Assembly (NCBI RefSeq): GCF_006715785.1
Contig: NZ_VFNX01000001.1
Span: forward strand, 5,746,001-5,810,000
Length of the DNA stretch: 64,000 bases
DNA from: Streptomyces puniciscabiei
GTDB taxonomy: Bacteria; Actinomycetota; Actinomycetes; Streptomycetales; Streptomycetaceae
Direction of reading: 5' to 3'
Part shown: positions 50,239 to 59,045 of the stretch, piece by piece
How the letters are laid out: every line of letters begins with the position of its first letter
How positions within the stretch are numbered: position 1 is the stretch's first letter
Position numbers and translations under genes: made by a program
The notes under the pieces: generated by a model
Seen by the model: the letters and a program-made list of their open reading frames with translations, nothing else
Database searches by the model: none
What the model was told of the DNA's origin: nothing

Positions 50239-50832
50239 TTGGGGAGCGAAGAAGGCGTTAAGCGCTGCTCGCGGTGTAAGCAGCACAAGCCGCGGGCAGC
50301 GTTCGCGCGAAACAAGTCGATGAGGGATGGCCTCCAGGTCTATTGCCGTGAGTGCGCGGCGGCCTACCACCAGCAGCGGCAGGTGGCTAAGGGGCGCAAC
50401 GTTCGGCCAAGGGTGAAAGTGCCGCCGGGCCACAAGTACTGCCGGACTTGCGGCGAGATCAAACCGCACAGCGAGTGGTCGCGGAACAGCAGCGCCTCGG
50501 ATGGCCTGGCGACTCTCTGTAAGGCGTGCAAGGCGATGAAGGGTCGGCAGCACCATCTCAAGCGAAACTACGGCCTCACCGAAGCCGAGCGGGACGCAAT
50601 GATCGCCGCTCAGCGCGGCCTCTGTGCGATCTGTCTGGCTGCCGCGCCCGCGCATGTGGATCACTGCCACAAGACGGGTAGGGTCCGTGGCGTACTGTGC
50701 TTCAACTGCAATTCGGCCATCGGCAAGTTGCGCGACGACCCAGGCGCTGCTCGCCGAGCCGCCGCCTATCTGGAAGGAAACTTGTGGAAGCCAACTCTCG
50801 TGGCACCGGGCGTCTACCAGCTGCCTTCCTGA
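50239..50832 (+). CDS. HNH / endonuclease VII-type nuclease inserted between pup and prcB
   Basis: The 197-residue product has two N-terminal zinc ribbons ([13 protein letters not shown] with [12 protein letters not shown] with CKAC). The C-terminal recombination endonuclease VII domain has [36 protein letters not shown]. The His-rich DHCH motif and paired Cys are as in T4 gp49, which resolves branched DNA. The start is TTG 50239 after GGGGG. Base usage is less GC3-rich than its neighbours, hinting at phage origin. Its end overlaps prcB by 49 bases in another frame. A gene of this type occurs here in S. coelicolor too (from memory). Confidence 0.85.
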   Translation: MGSEEGVKRCSRCKQHKPRAAFARNKSMRDGLQVYCRECAAAYHQQRQVAKGRNVRPRVKVPPGHKYCRTCGEIKPHSEWSRNSSASDGLATLCKACKAMKGRQHHLKRNYGLTEAERDAMIAAQRGLCAICLAAAPAHVDHCHKTGRVRGVLCFNCNSAIGKLRDDPGAARRAAAYLEGNLWKPTLVAPGVYQLPS

Positions 50833-51629
50833 CGCCAGGGTCCTCATCCTTCATGGACTTCCTGTCCGAGCACCAGCCCGAGCTGTTGCCCGGAAACCGG
50901 CAGCTGCCGCCCACCCAGGGGGTGATCGAGGCGCCCCACGGCACCACCATCGTCGCCGTGACCTTCCCGGGGGGCGTGGTGCTGGCCGGCGACCGTCGGG
51001 CCACCATGGGCAACGTCATCGCTCAGCGGGACATCGAGAAGGTGTTCCCGGCGGACGAGTACTCCGCCGTGGGTATCGCCGGTACCGCCGGCCTGGCCGT
51101 GGAGATGGTGAAGCTCTTCCAGCTGGAGCTGGAGCACTTCGAGAAGGTCGAGGGTGCTCAGCTGTCGCTGGAGGGCAAGGCGAACCGGCTGTCCACCATG
51201 ATCCGCTCCAACCTGGGCATGGCCATGCAGGGGCTGGCGGTGGTCCCGCTCTTCGCCGGGTACGACGTGGACCGGGAGAAGGGGCGGATCTTCTCGTACG
51301 ACGTGACGGGTGGCCGCAGCGAGGAGACCAACTTCGCGGCGACGGGCTCGGGCTCGATCTTCGCGCGTGGCTCGTTGAAGAAGTTGTTCCGTGACGACCT
51401 GAGCGAGGAGCAGGCGACCACCCTGGTGGTGCAGGCCCTCTATGACGCGGCTGACGACGACTCGGCGACCGGTGGTCCCGATGTCGCCCGCCGGATCTAC
51501 CCGATCATCACCGTGATCACCGAGGACGGTTTCCGTCGGCTGACGGAGGAGGAGTCCTCCGGGCTCGCTCGTGCGGTGCTGCAGAGGCGCCTGGAGGAGC
51601 CGGACGGTCCGAAGGCCGCCCTGCTCTGA
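50784..51629 (+). CDS. prcB: Proteasome beta subunit
   Basis: The 281-residue precursor carries a 53-residue propeptide and then the catalytic Thr54 in [17 protein letters not shown]; autocleavage is at Gly-Thr. Asp and Lys of the Ntn active site are in [13 protein letters not shown] 50784 lies inside the upstream nuclease gene (49-base overlap). ATG codons further in would truncate the propeptide. It forms the central rings of the 20S core with PrcA, 62 bases downstream. Confidence 0.96.
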   Translation: MEANSRGTGRLPAAFLTPGSSSFMDFLSEHQPELLPGNRQLPPTQGVIEAPHGTTIVAVTFPGGVVLAGDRRATMGNVIAQRDIEKVFPADEYSAVGIAGTAGLAVEMVKLFQLELEHFEKVEGAQLSLEGKANRLSTMIRSNLGMAMQGLAVVPLFAGYDVDREKGRIFSYDVTGGRSEETNFAATGSGSIFARGSLKKLFRDDLSEEQATTLVVQALYDAADDDSATGGPDVARRIYPIITVITEDGFRRLTEEESSGLARAVLQRRLEEPDGPKAALL

Positions 51630-51691
51630 GTGCGGGCCCCGGTTCTTATCAAGGTGATCCAGTGACCATGACAGAAAGGGACGGATAACCG

Positions 51692-52444
51692 GTGTCGACG
51701 CCGTTCTATGTCTCCCCCCAGCAGGCCATGGCCGACCGTGCGGAGTACGCCCGGAAGGGCATCGCCCGTGGCCGGAGTCTTGTGGTGCTGCAGTATGCCG
51801 ACGGCATTGTGTTCGTCGGTGAGAACCCGTCCCGTGCGCTGCACAAGTTCAGCGAGATCTATGACCGGATCGGTTTCGCGGCCGCCGGCAAGTACAACGA
51901 GTACGAGAACCTGCGCATCGGTGGTGTCCGGTACGCCGACCTGCGCGGTTACACCTATGACCGTGATGATGTGACCGCCCGTGGTCTGGCCAACGTCTAC
52001 GCCCAGACGCTCGGCACGATCTTCTCCTCGGCGGCGGAGAAGCCGTACGAGGTGGAGCTGGTCGTGGCGGAGGTGGGGGAGACCCCGGAGGGGGACCAGA
52101 TCTATCGGCTGCCGCATGACGGGTCGATCGTGGACGAGCACGGCTCGGTCGCGGTGGGTGGTAATGCCGAGCAGATCAGCAGTTTCCTGGATCAGCGTCA
52201 CCGGGACGGGATGTCGCTGGCGGAGGCTCTGAAGCTGGCCGTGCAGGCGCTGTCGCGTGACACGAACGGCAGTGAGCGGGAGATTCCGGCGGAGCGCCTC
52301 GAGGTGGCGGTGCTGGATCGTACGCGTCCGCAGAAGCGCAAGTTCAAGCGGATCGTCGGGCGTCAGCTGTCGCGTCTGCTGGCGGCGGACGGTGCGGCCA
52401 CCGAGGCGGAGAGTGCCGAGGAGGACAGCTCCGAGGAGGAGTGA
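51692..52444 (+). CDS. prcA: Proteasome alpha subunit
   Basis: The 250-residue subunit forms the outer gating rings of the 20S core. The N-terminus [28 protein letters not shown] is the alpha-ring gate and H0 helix. The Ntn fold follows ([15 protein letters not shown]) and the C-terminus is an acidic, Ser/Glu-rich tail. GTG 51692 has AAAGGGACGG upstream. ARC docks on this ring through its C-terminal GQYL. Confidence 0.96.
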   Translation: MSTPFYVSPQQAMADRAEYARKGIARGRSLVVLQYADGIVFVGENPSRALHKFSEIYDRIGFAAAGKYNEYENLRIGGVRYADLRGYTYDRDDVTARGLANVYAQTLGTIFSSAAEKPYEVELVVAEVGETPEGDQIYRLPHDGSIVDEHGSVAVGGNAEQISSFLDQRHRDGMSLAEALKLAVQALSRDTNGSEREIPAERLEVAVLDRTRPQKRKFKRIVGRQLSRLLAADGAATEAESAEEDSSEEE

Positions 52445-52470
52445 CCCGCCGCTCTGTTTGTCTGCTCTCG

Positions 52471-52502
52471 TGTGCCCCGGCCGTTCTCCTGGCCGGGGCA
52501 CA
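52471..52502. terminator. Bidirectional terminator between prcA and the LacI gene
   Basis: TGTGCCCCGGCC (52471-52482) and GGCCGGGGCACA (52491-52502) form a perfect 12-bp stem with an 8-nt loop, 26 bases after prcA and 28 before the end of the convergent regulator. Confidence 0.85.
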
Positions 52503-52529
52503 GGGCGTTCCGGGACCGGCGCGGGCCGT

Positions 52530-53546
52530 CTAGGCGGCCCGTGGCGGTGCGGTGGAGCCCCGCACGACCAGCTGGACCGGGATGTCCCCGCTCTGCGGCT
52601 CGCGGCCTTCCAGGACGGCGAGGAGCGCGTGCATGCCGCGTTCGCCGAAGAGTTCGGCGTCGAGTCGTACGGTGGTCAGTTCGGGGTCGATGGCGGTGGC
52701 GAGGCCGAGGTCGTCGACGCCGGTGACGGAGATGTCGTCGGGGATGCGCAGGCCGAGGCGGCGCAGGGCCTTGTAGGCGCCGGCGGCGAGTTTGTCGTCG
52801 TCGCAGACGACGGCGGTGGGCCGGGGTCCGGGTGCGGTGAGTGCGGCCTCGGTGGCGGTGAGGGCGCCTTCGATGGAGATGGGTGCCCGGGCCGTACGTA
52901 CGTGGGTGCCCGGTACGGCGGCGAGGCGTGTCGCCAGTTCCCGCGCGCGTACGTCGAAGGTCCAGGAGGGCACGTCGGCGGCGAGGTGCAGGATGCGGCG
53001 GTGGCCGAGGCCGAGGAGGTGGTCGGTGACCTGGCGGAAGCCGTCGGCGATGTCGAGGTTGACGGTGGCGGCGCCGAGGCTGCCTGCTGGGTCGCTGTCG
53101 AGCATCACGAGGGGCAGTTGGTCGCCGTGGATGGCGGTGAGGGCGTCGGCGGCCATGGAGGAGGCGATGACGCCGTCGAGGGCGGTCTGCGCGGAGGCGA
53201 AGGGGTCTCGGGCGGGGCCGATTCCTTCGGGGGAGGGGTAGAGGACGACGCCGAAGCCGTTTTCGGCTGCCACGCGTGCGGCGCCGGTGTAGACGACGGC
53301 GAAGAACTCTGTCGTGAGTGCGGGTACCACGAGGAGGACGGTGCGGGTGTGGCCGAGGCGGAGGTTGCGGGCGGCGAGGTTGGGGCGGTAGCCGAGTTCG
53401 CGTGCGGCGTGGCGGACTCGTTCGGCGGTGGTTTCGGAGACCCGGCCGCGCCATTTGTCGCCCAGCACGAGGGAGACGGCGGCTTGGGAGACTCCGGCCG
53501 CCTGGGCGACGTCCCGGCTGGTCGGGCGCGTGCTGCTGCGTGCCAC
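52530..53546 (-). CDS. LacI-family transcriptional regulator
   Basis: The 338-residue protein has a LacI helix-turn-helix (SRDVAQAAGVSQAAVSLVLGDK, about 10-31) with the hinge RPNLAARNLRLG. A periplasmic-binding-protein-like sensor follows (VVPALTTEFFAVVY, ICVDD-type CDDDKLAAG, VTGVDDLGLATAIDP). It is divergent from an MFS exporter gene and an operator-like inverted repeat lies between them. The ligand, perhaps a sugar or drug, is unknown. Confidence 0.88.
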   Translation of the reverse strand: MARSSTRPTSRDVAQAAGVSQAAVSLVLGDKWRGRVSETTAERVRHAARELGYRPNLAARNLRLGHTRTVLLVVPALTTEFFAVVYTGAARVAAENGFGVVLYPSPEGIGPARDPFASAQTALDGVIASSMAADALTAIHGDQLPLVMLDSDPAGSLGAATVNLDIADGFRQVTDHLLGLGHRRILHLAADVPSWTFDVRARELATRLAAVPGTHVRTARAPISIEGALTATEAALTAPGPRPTAVVCDDDKLAAGAYKALRRLGLRIPDDISVTGVDDLGLATAIDPELTTVRLDAELFGERGMHALLAVLEGREPQSGDIPVQLVVRGSTAPPRAA

Positions 53547-53590
53547 CGTGGGCCTGCCCCTTCATGTGGACGTGTGAACAGCGCACATGG

Positions 53591-53617
53591 TACGTATGAG
53601 AAGCGACGTTATACGTA
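53591..53617. promoter_or_regulatory. Candidate operator of the LacI-type regulator
   Basis: TACGTAT (53591-53597) and ATACGTA (53611-53617) are inverted arms separated by 13 bases in the 94-base gap between the divergent regulator and MFS genes. The region is AT-rich relative to its surroundings. Binding here would control both genes. Confidence 0.55.
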
Positions 53618-53640
53618 AAACTTGAGGCTGGAGGGCGCAC

Positions 53641-54900
53641 ATGGCCACGGGATATCTGGAGATACTCCGGGCGCGGCATGCGCTGCGGCTGCTCACCGGC
53701 ACCCTGGTGGGCCGGCTGCCGAACGCGACGGCCGCGATCGCCCTGGTGCTGTTCGTGCGCGCCGAGGGCGGTACCTACAGCCTCGCCGGTGCTCTCGCCG
53801 CGGTCTACGGCGTCGCCAACGCGGTGGGCCAGCCGGTGCTGGGGCGGCTCGTGGATCTGCACGGCCAGCCGCGTGTCCAGTTGCCGGCGGCGGTTCTCGC
53901 GGCCGTGTCCATGGCGGTCTTCGCGTTCTCCGGCACCGATCCGCTGCCGCTGGCGTACGGGGCGGTGGCGGCGGCCGGTCTGTTCACTCCGCCGCTGGAG
54001 GGGGGCCTGCGTGCGCTGTGGCCGTCGGTGCTGGGCCGTGAGGAGCAGGTGCACACGGCGTACGCCATGGACGCGATCGCGCAGGAGGTCATGTTCACGG
54101 TCGGGCCGCTGCTGGTGACGCTGTGCGTGTCGTTGTGGGACGCGCGCGCGGCTCTGCTGGTGCTGAACCTGCTGGGTGTGCTGGGTGCGCTGTCCGTGGT
54201 GGTGTCGCCGCCCTCGCGCGCGTGGCGGTCGGCGCCGCGTGAGGCGCACTGGCTGGGTGCGCTGCGCTCGCCGGGTCTGCTCGCCCTGCTGGGTGCCTTC
54301 CTGTTCGTGGGGATCGCGCTGGGCTCGATCACGGTGGCGTCGGTGTCGTACGCCGACGGTCATGGCGGTGACGCGGTGTACGGCTGGATGATGGCGGGGC
54401 TGGGGCTGGGTGCGCTGGCCGGTGGCACGGTGTACGGGGCCCGTCGGTGGGCGGGTTCGCCGGAGCGGCGACTGCGGGTGCTGGTGGCTCTTCTGGCGGT
54501 GTGTTACCTGCCGTTGCTGCTGGTGCCGGGCGCGGTGGCGATGGTGCTGCTCACGGTGGTCTCGGGGGTGTTTCTCGCGCCGTGCATCGCCTGTGCGTTC
54601 ATCATCGTGGACCGGCATGCGCCGGGTGGGACGGTCACCGAGGCGTTCTCCTGGCTCGTGACGACGTTCACGGTGGGTGCGTCGGTGGGTACGGGGGTTG
54701 CGGGGCCGGTGGTGCAGGCCGGTGGCACGGTGTGGGGGTTCGCGGTTCCGGGGGCGGCGGGGGCGGTGTCGTTGCTGGTGCTGCTGGCCACGGGGAGGGT
54801 CCTCGCAGCTCCCGCGCGGGGCGGGGTCGTTGCGTGTTCACCGGAAAATGATCCAAATCGTGCTGTCGAACCCCGTTTCAGCTCGGGGGATCGGGCGTAA
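53641..54900 (+). CDS. Major facilitator superfamily transporter
   Basis: The 419-residue protein has about 11-12 hydrophobic segments and MFS-like loops (GRLVDLHGQPRVQ between segments 2 and 3, GARRWAGSPERRLR in the middle). The C-terminal 35 residues are hydrophilic. Substrate unknown. ATG 53641 has GGAGGGC upstream. The TAA stop at 54898 doubles as part of the pafA -10 element. Together with the divergent LacI gene it forms a module inserted between prcA and pafA. Confidence 0.85.
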   Translation: MATGYLEILRARHALRLLTGTLVGRLPNATAAIALVLFVRAEGGTYSLAGALAAVYGVANAVGQPVLGRLVDLHGQPRVQLPAAVLAAVSMAVFAFSGTDPLPLAYGAVAAAGLFTPPLEGGLRALWPSVLGREEQVHTAYAMDAIAQEVMFTVGPLLVTLCVSLWDARAALLVLNLLGVLGALSVVVSPPSRAWRSAPREAHWLGALRSPGLLALLGAFLFVGIALGSITVASVSYADGHGGDAVYGWMMAGLGLGALAGGTVYGARRWAGSPERRLRVLVALLAVCYLPLLLVPGAVAMVLLTVVSGVFLAPCIACAFIIVDRHAPGGTVTEAFSWLVTTFTVGASVGTGVAGPVVQAGGTVWGFAVPGAAGAVSLLVLLATGRVLAAPARGGVVACSPENDPNRAVEPRFSSGDRA

Positions 54901-54909
54901 TGTTCAGTC

Positions 54910-56271
54910 ATGGACCGCCGCATTTTCGGGCTGGAGAACGAGTACGGCGTCACGTGCACGTTCAGGGGACAGCGGCGCCTGTCTCCTGACGAGGTGGCGC
55001 GGTACCTCTTCCGCCGTGTCGTGTCATGGGGCCGCAGCAGCAATGTCTTTCTGCGAAACGGCGCCCGGCTCTATCTCGACGTGGGCTCACATCCGGAATA
55101 CGCGACCCCGGAATGTGACAACGTGATCGAACTGGTCACCCACGACAAGGCCGGCGAGCGCATTCTCGAAGGACTCCTGGTGGACGCGGAGCGACGCCTG
55201 CACGAGGAGGGAATCGCGGGCGACGTCTACCTGTTCAAGAACAACACCGACTCGGCGGGCAACTCCTACGGCTGCCATGAGAACTATCTGGTGGCGCGGC
55301 ACGGGGAGTTCTCGCGGCTCGCGGACATCCTGATCCCGTTCCTGGTGACCCGGCAGCTGCTGTGCGGTGCCGGGAAGGTGCTGCAGACGCCGCGTGGTGC
55401 GGTGTACTGCGTGAGTCAGCGTGCGGAGCACATCTGGGAGGGTGTGTCCTCGGCGACGACCCGTTCGAGGCCGATCATCAACACCCGTGACGAGCCGCAC
55501 GCGGACGCCGAGCGTTACCGCCGGCTGCATGTCATCGTCGGTGACTCGAACATGTCCGAGACGACGATGCTGCTGAAGGTCGGTGCCACGGATCTGGTGC
55601 TGCGCATGATCGAGGCGGGCACCGTGATGCGTGACCTGACGCTGGAGAACCCGATCCGGGCGATCCGTGAGGTCAGCCATGACATCACGGGCCGGCGCAA
55701 GGTGCGTCTGGCCAGCGGCCGGGAGGCGTCGGCGCTGGAGGTGCAGCGGGAGTACTTCGACAAGGCCGTGGACTTCTGCGACCGGCGCGGGATCCGTACG
55801 GGTACGGTCGCGCAGGTCCTGGAGCTGTGGGGCCGTACGCTGGACGCGATCGAGACCGAGGAACTGGACCGGATCGCCACCGAGATCGACTGGGTGATGA
55901 AGTACAAGCTCATCGAGCGGTACCGGGCCAAGAACAACATGACGATGTCGCATCCGCGGGTCGCGCAGATAGACCTCGCGTACCACGACATCCATCGTCG
56001 TCGGGGTCTGTACTACCTGCTGGAGAAGAAGGGTCAGGCGGCCCGGGTCTGCAACGACTTGAAGATCTTCGAGGGCAAGTCGGTTCCGCCGCAGACCACT
56101 CGGGCGCGGCTGCGCGGTGACTTCATCCGGCGGGCACAGGAGCAGCGCAGGGACTTCACGGTCGACTGGGTGCATCTGAAGCTCAATGACCAGGCGCAGC
56201 GCACCGTGTTGTGCAAGGACCCGTTCCGTTCGGTGGACGACCGGGTGGAGAAGCTGATCGCCGGGATGTGA
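54910..56271 (+). CDS. pafA: Pup-protein ligase PafA
   Basis: The 453-residue glutamine-synthetase-like ligase uses ATP to join the C-terminal Glu of Pup to substrate lysines. It has [14 protein letters not shown] (active-site Glu), [36 protein letters not shown], and the C-terminal [20 protein letters not shown] domain. It lacks the Dop loop. TAATGT lies six bases before ATG 54910, overlapping the upstream stop, so it is leaderless. Confidence 0.96.
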   Translation: MDRRIFGLENEYGVTCTFRGQRRLSPDEVARYLFRRVVSWGRSSNVFLRNGARLYLDVGSHPEYATPECDNVIELVTHDKAGERILEGLLVDAERRLHEEGIAGDVYLFKNNTDSAGNSYGCHENYLVARHGEFSRLADILIPFLVTRQLLCGAGKVLQTPRGAVYCVSQRAEHIWEGVSSATTRSRPIINTRDEPHADAERYRRLHVIVGDSNMSETTMLLKVGATDLVLRMIEAGTVMRDLTLENPIRAIREVSHDITGRRKVRLASGREASALEVQREYFDKAVDFCDRRGIRTGTVAQVLELWGRTLDAIETEELDRIATEIDWVMKYKLIERYRAKNNMTMSHPRVAQIDLAYHDIHRRRGLYYLLEKKGQAARVCNDLKIFEGKSVPPQTTRARLRGDFIRRAQEQRRDFTVDWVHLKLNDQAQRTVLCKDPFRSVDDRVEKLIAGM

Positions 56272-56333
56272 CGAAAAGCGGGCGAGTCGAGCGTTTCGGG
56301 TGCCTATTGCCGCGTAATGCCGGAACGCCACAC

Positions 56334-56362
56334 GGGCGTCGTACGTTTTCCGTACGGCGCCC
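56334..56362 (+). terminator. Terminator after pafA
   Basis: GGGCGTCGTACG (56334-56345) pairs with CGTACGGCGCCC (56351-56362), 11 of 12, with loop TTTTC, about 60 bases after pafA. Confidence 0.6.
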
Positions 56363-56424
56363 TTCTCGCGTCGTAGAGTTGCGCGCACGCCATCCGCAAG
56401 ATCGATCGATTACGAGGCTCTTCC

Positions 56425-57426
56425 GTGCGCCGACGTTCCCTTCTCCTCGCTGCCGTACCCGCAGGACTGGTCACTGTCGCCGGTTGCGGTGACGGCAAGT
56501 CCGGCTCGAGCAAGGCGAGTGCCTCGCCGTCGCCCTCGGTGTCCTCGGTGCCTCCGCCGAAGATCGTCGAGGGGCCGTTGCCGGCGATCACGGCGGGCAC
56601 CAGGTTCGGTGAGAAGCCGACGGTGGCCAAGGGTCCGGGCGAGCCGTCGAAGAACCTGGCGGTGAAGACGGTGATCGCGGGCGGTGGTCGTACGGTCGCG
56701 GAGAACGACTTCGTCCAGGCGAACTACCTGGGTCAGATCTGGGACACGGGCAAGGTCTTCGACAATTCCTACGACCGCAAGGTCCCGCTGGTCATTCAAC
56801 TCGCGCAGGGCAGCAGCATCGACGGCTGGCGGTACGGGCTGACGGGCAGGAAGGCCGGCAGCCGTGTCCTGATGGCGGTGCCGCCCACCTGGGGCTACGG
56901 CACGTCGGGTGAGCCGCAGGCGGGCATCAAGGGCACCGACACGATGGTCTTCGTCGTCGACCTGATCGATGTCTTCAACTCCAAGAGCTCCTCCCACGGC
57001 AAGCCGGTCCCGCAGACCGACGCGGCGCTGCCGAAGGTCGCCACGAACACGGACGGCGCCGCCCCCAAGGTCACCGTGCCCAAGGCCGCCCCGCCGAAGA
57101 AGCTCGTGTCGGTCTACGTCCTGGAGGGCGACGGCCCCGCGCTCAAGGCGGACCAGGCGGCTCTGTGCCAGTTCCAGGGTCTGGTGTGGGAGAGCGGCAA
57201 GACCTTGGGGCAGACGTACGGCTCGGGACGGCTCAGCCAGCTCTCGCTGCCGCGCATCGAGCAGCTGGTCAAGGGGCTGGCGCAGGGCCTGACCGGCAAG
57301 AAGGTGGGCAGCCGCGTGCTGGTCGTCGTACCGCCGGAGCTGGGCTACACCACCCCTCCGGCCGGGGGTGTCATCAAGAAGGACTCCACGCTCGTCTACA
57401 CGGTGGACATTCTCGCGGCGATGTAG
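56425..57426 (+). CDS. FKBP-type peptidyl-prolyl isomerase lipoprotein, two domains
   Basis: The 333-residue product has a lipoprotein signal (LVTVAGCGDG, Cys near 21) and a Ser/Pro linker. FKBP domain 1 (about 85-185) has VFDNSYDRKVP, SSIDGWRYGLTGRKAGS and VPPTWGYG, the expected Asp and Trp of the active pocket. FKBP domain 2 (about 230-333) keeps GLTGKKVGSRVLVVVPPELGY but lacks the Asp and Trp, so it is probably inactive. It would fold or scaffold exported proteins outside the membrane. GTG 56425. Confidence 0.87.
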   Translation: MRRRSLLLAAVPAGLVTVAGCGDGKSGSSKASASPSPSVSSVPPPKIVEGPLPAITAGTRFGEKPTVAKGPGEPSKNLAVKTVIAGGGRTVAENDFVQANYLGQIWDTGKVFDNSYDRKVPLVIQLAQGSSIDGWRYGLTGRKAGSRVLMAVPPTWGYGTSGEPQAGIKGTDTMVFVVDLIDVFNSKSSSHGKPVPQTDAALPKVATNTDGAAPKVTVPKAAPPKKLVSVYVLEGDGPALKADQAALCQFQGLVWESGKTLGQTYGSGRLSQLSLPRIEQLVKGLAQGLTGKKVGSRVLVVVPPELGYTTPPAGGVIKKDSTLVYTVDILAAM

Positions 57427-57534
57427 CCGGCGTTGTCCGGGCCGGTCGGAGAGCCGGTGTCCATGGCGGGCGGCAGGGTGCGGAGATGAAAGACTGTCGG
57501 CGTTTCGTGTCGTACACAAGCAGGAGCTTTTGAC

Positions 57535-57906
57535 GTGAGCATCGATAAGCCCGAGATCGACTTCCCGGGTGGCGAGCCCCCGGCGGACCTGGAGATCAAG
57601 GACATCTGGGAGGGCGACGGGCCGGTGGCGCAGGCGGGTCAGACCGTCACCGTCCACTACGTGGGTGTCGCCTTCAGCACCGGCGAGGAGTTCGACGCCA
57701 GCTGGAACCGTGGCACTCCGTTCCGCTTCCCGCTGGGCGGCGGCCGTGTCATCAAGGGCTGGGACCTGGGTGTGCAGGGCATGAAGGTCGGTGGCCGTCG
57801 CCAGCTGACCATCCCCGCCCACCTCGCCTACGGCAACCAGAGCCCGACCCCGGCGATCAAGCCGGGCGAGACGCTGATCTTCGTGGTGGACCTGCTGGGC
57901 GTCTGA
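57535..57906 (+). CDS. FKBP-type peptidyl-prolyl cis-trans isomerase
   Basis: The 123-residue cytoplasmic FKBP has a short N-terminal arm (SIDKPEIDFPGGEPP) and one complete domain. VTVHYVGVAFSTGEEFDASW, GGGRVIKGWDLGVQGMKVGGRRQL and IPAHLAYGN are present, with all pocket residues. GTG 57535 follows AGCAGGAGC. It accelerates proline isomerisation and binds FK506-like ligands. A terminator follows. Confidence 0.93.
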   Translation: MSIDKPEIDFPGGEPPADLEIKDIWEGDGPVAQAGQTVTVHYVGVAFSTGEEFDASWNRGTPFRFPLGGGRVIKGWDLGVQGMKVGGRRQLTIPAHLAYGNQSPTPAIKPGETLIFVVDLLGV

Positions 57907-57974
57907 GCCCCGCCCGGTTCCCTTCTGATCGACACCTGATCGACCGGCCGGATCCGACCGGTTCCGATCACCTG

Positions 57975-58002
57975 GGGCCCATGCCTGCCCGGGCATGGGC
58001 CC
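57975..58002 (+). terminator. Rho-independent terminator after the FKBP gene
   Basis: GGGCCCATGCC (57975-57985) and GGCATGGGCCC (57992-58002) form a perfect 11-bp stem with a 6-nt loop, then CTCGGCTTTT. Confidence 0.88.
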
Positions 58003-58074
58003 TCGGCTTTTGCCACCGCACCCGGGAGCGGTACGGTCATCGGTCGGAAGCACTAGGAAAGGTGAAGGGCGTCG

Positions 58075-59028
58075 ATGGCCATTGCCAAGGCCGAGCGGCT
58101 GATGAACCTCGCGCTGTGTCTGCTCGGCACACGGCGGCCTCTCAGCAAGCGTGAGCTGCGGGAGTCCATCGAGGCCTACCTCGAAGCGGGCAGTGACGAC
58201 TCCTTCAACCGGATGTTCGAGCGGGACAAGGACGATCTGCGCGAGCTGGGCCTGGTCATCGAGACGGTGGAGAACCTGGACGGCGAGGTCGGCTACCTCG
58301 CCCGCCGGGACAGCAACCGGCTGCCGCCCATCACCCTGGACGCCGAGGAGGCCGCGGCGCTGGGGCTGGCCGCGAAGGTGTGGCAGCAGGCCCGGCTCGC
58401 CGGCGCGGCCAGCGGTGCCCTGCAGAAGCTGCGCGCCGCGGGGCTGCCCGAGGACGTCGACCCGTACGAGGCGCACGGCGCCCTGGAGCCCCGTATCCCG
58501 GTGCACGAGGCCGCCTTCGAGCCGCTGATGCTGGCCTGCCGGGACCGCCGCCCGGTCGTCTTCGACTACCGCAAGGCCTCCGCCGCCCACCCCGAGCCCC
58601 GGCATGTGGAGCCATGGGCGCTGGAGTGCTGGCGCGGCCACTGGTACCTGGCCGGTTTCGACCGGGACCGGGGTGCCGAGCGCGTCTTCCGGCTCTCCAG
58701 GATCACCGGCCGGGTCCGCTCGCGCGGTACGGGCTTCACCGCGCCCGTGCCCGACGTCGTCACCGTGCGCGAGACCGTGGCGAGCTGGGCGGGCGAGATC
58801 GCCGACGGTACGGCGCTGATCCGGCTGCGCTCCGGCGCGGGTTACCCCCTTCGGGCGAAGGCCACCGGGGTGCGGGAACTCGGCGACGGCTGGGACGAGT
58901 TGGAGATTCCGTACGGGCACGGCCTGGACGCCTGGCTGGTGGAGTTCGGGCCGGACGTGGTGGTCCTGGAGCCGGCCGAGCTGCGTGCGGACGTGGTGGA
59001 CCGGCTGCGTGCCGTGGCCAAGGGCTGA
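58075..59028 (+). CDS. pafB: WYL-domain regulator PafB
   Basis: The 317-residue product has an N-terminal winged helix (KAERLMNLALCLLGTRRPLSKRELRESI), a central helical segment and a WYL domain (VVFDYRKASAAHPEPRHVEPWALECWRGHWYLAGFD). With PafC it forms a heterodimeric activator of RecA-independent DNA-damage genes in mycobacteria (established there). ATG 58075 follows AAAGGTGAAGG. The pafC start is 17 bases beyond the stop. Confidence 0.92.
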   Translation: MAIAKAERLMNLALCLLGTRRPLSKRELRESIEAYLEAGSDDSFNRMFERDKDDLRELGLVIETVENLDGEVGYLARRDSNRLPPITLDAEEAAALGLAAKVWQQARLAGAASGALQKLRAAGLPEDVDPYEAHGALEPRIPVHEAAFEPLMLACRDRRPVVFDYRKASAAHPEPRHVEPWALECWRGHWYLAGFDRDRGAERVFRLSRITGRVRSRGTGFTAPVPDVVTVRETVASWAGEIADGTALIRLRSGAGYPLRAKATGVRELGDGWDELEIPYGHGLDAWLVEFGPDVVVLEPAELRADVVDRLRAVAKG

Positions 59029-59045
59029 CAGGGGGAAGCAGGACT

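Noticed and set aside
56410..58920. 836-codon minus-strand frame across the FKBP and pafB genes
   Set aside because: It spans three well-supported plus-strand genes and a terminator; no motif, wrong codon bias.
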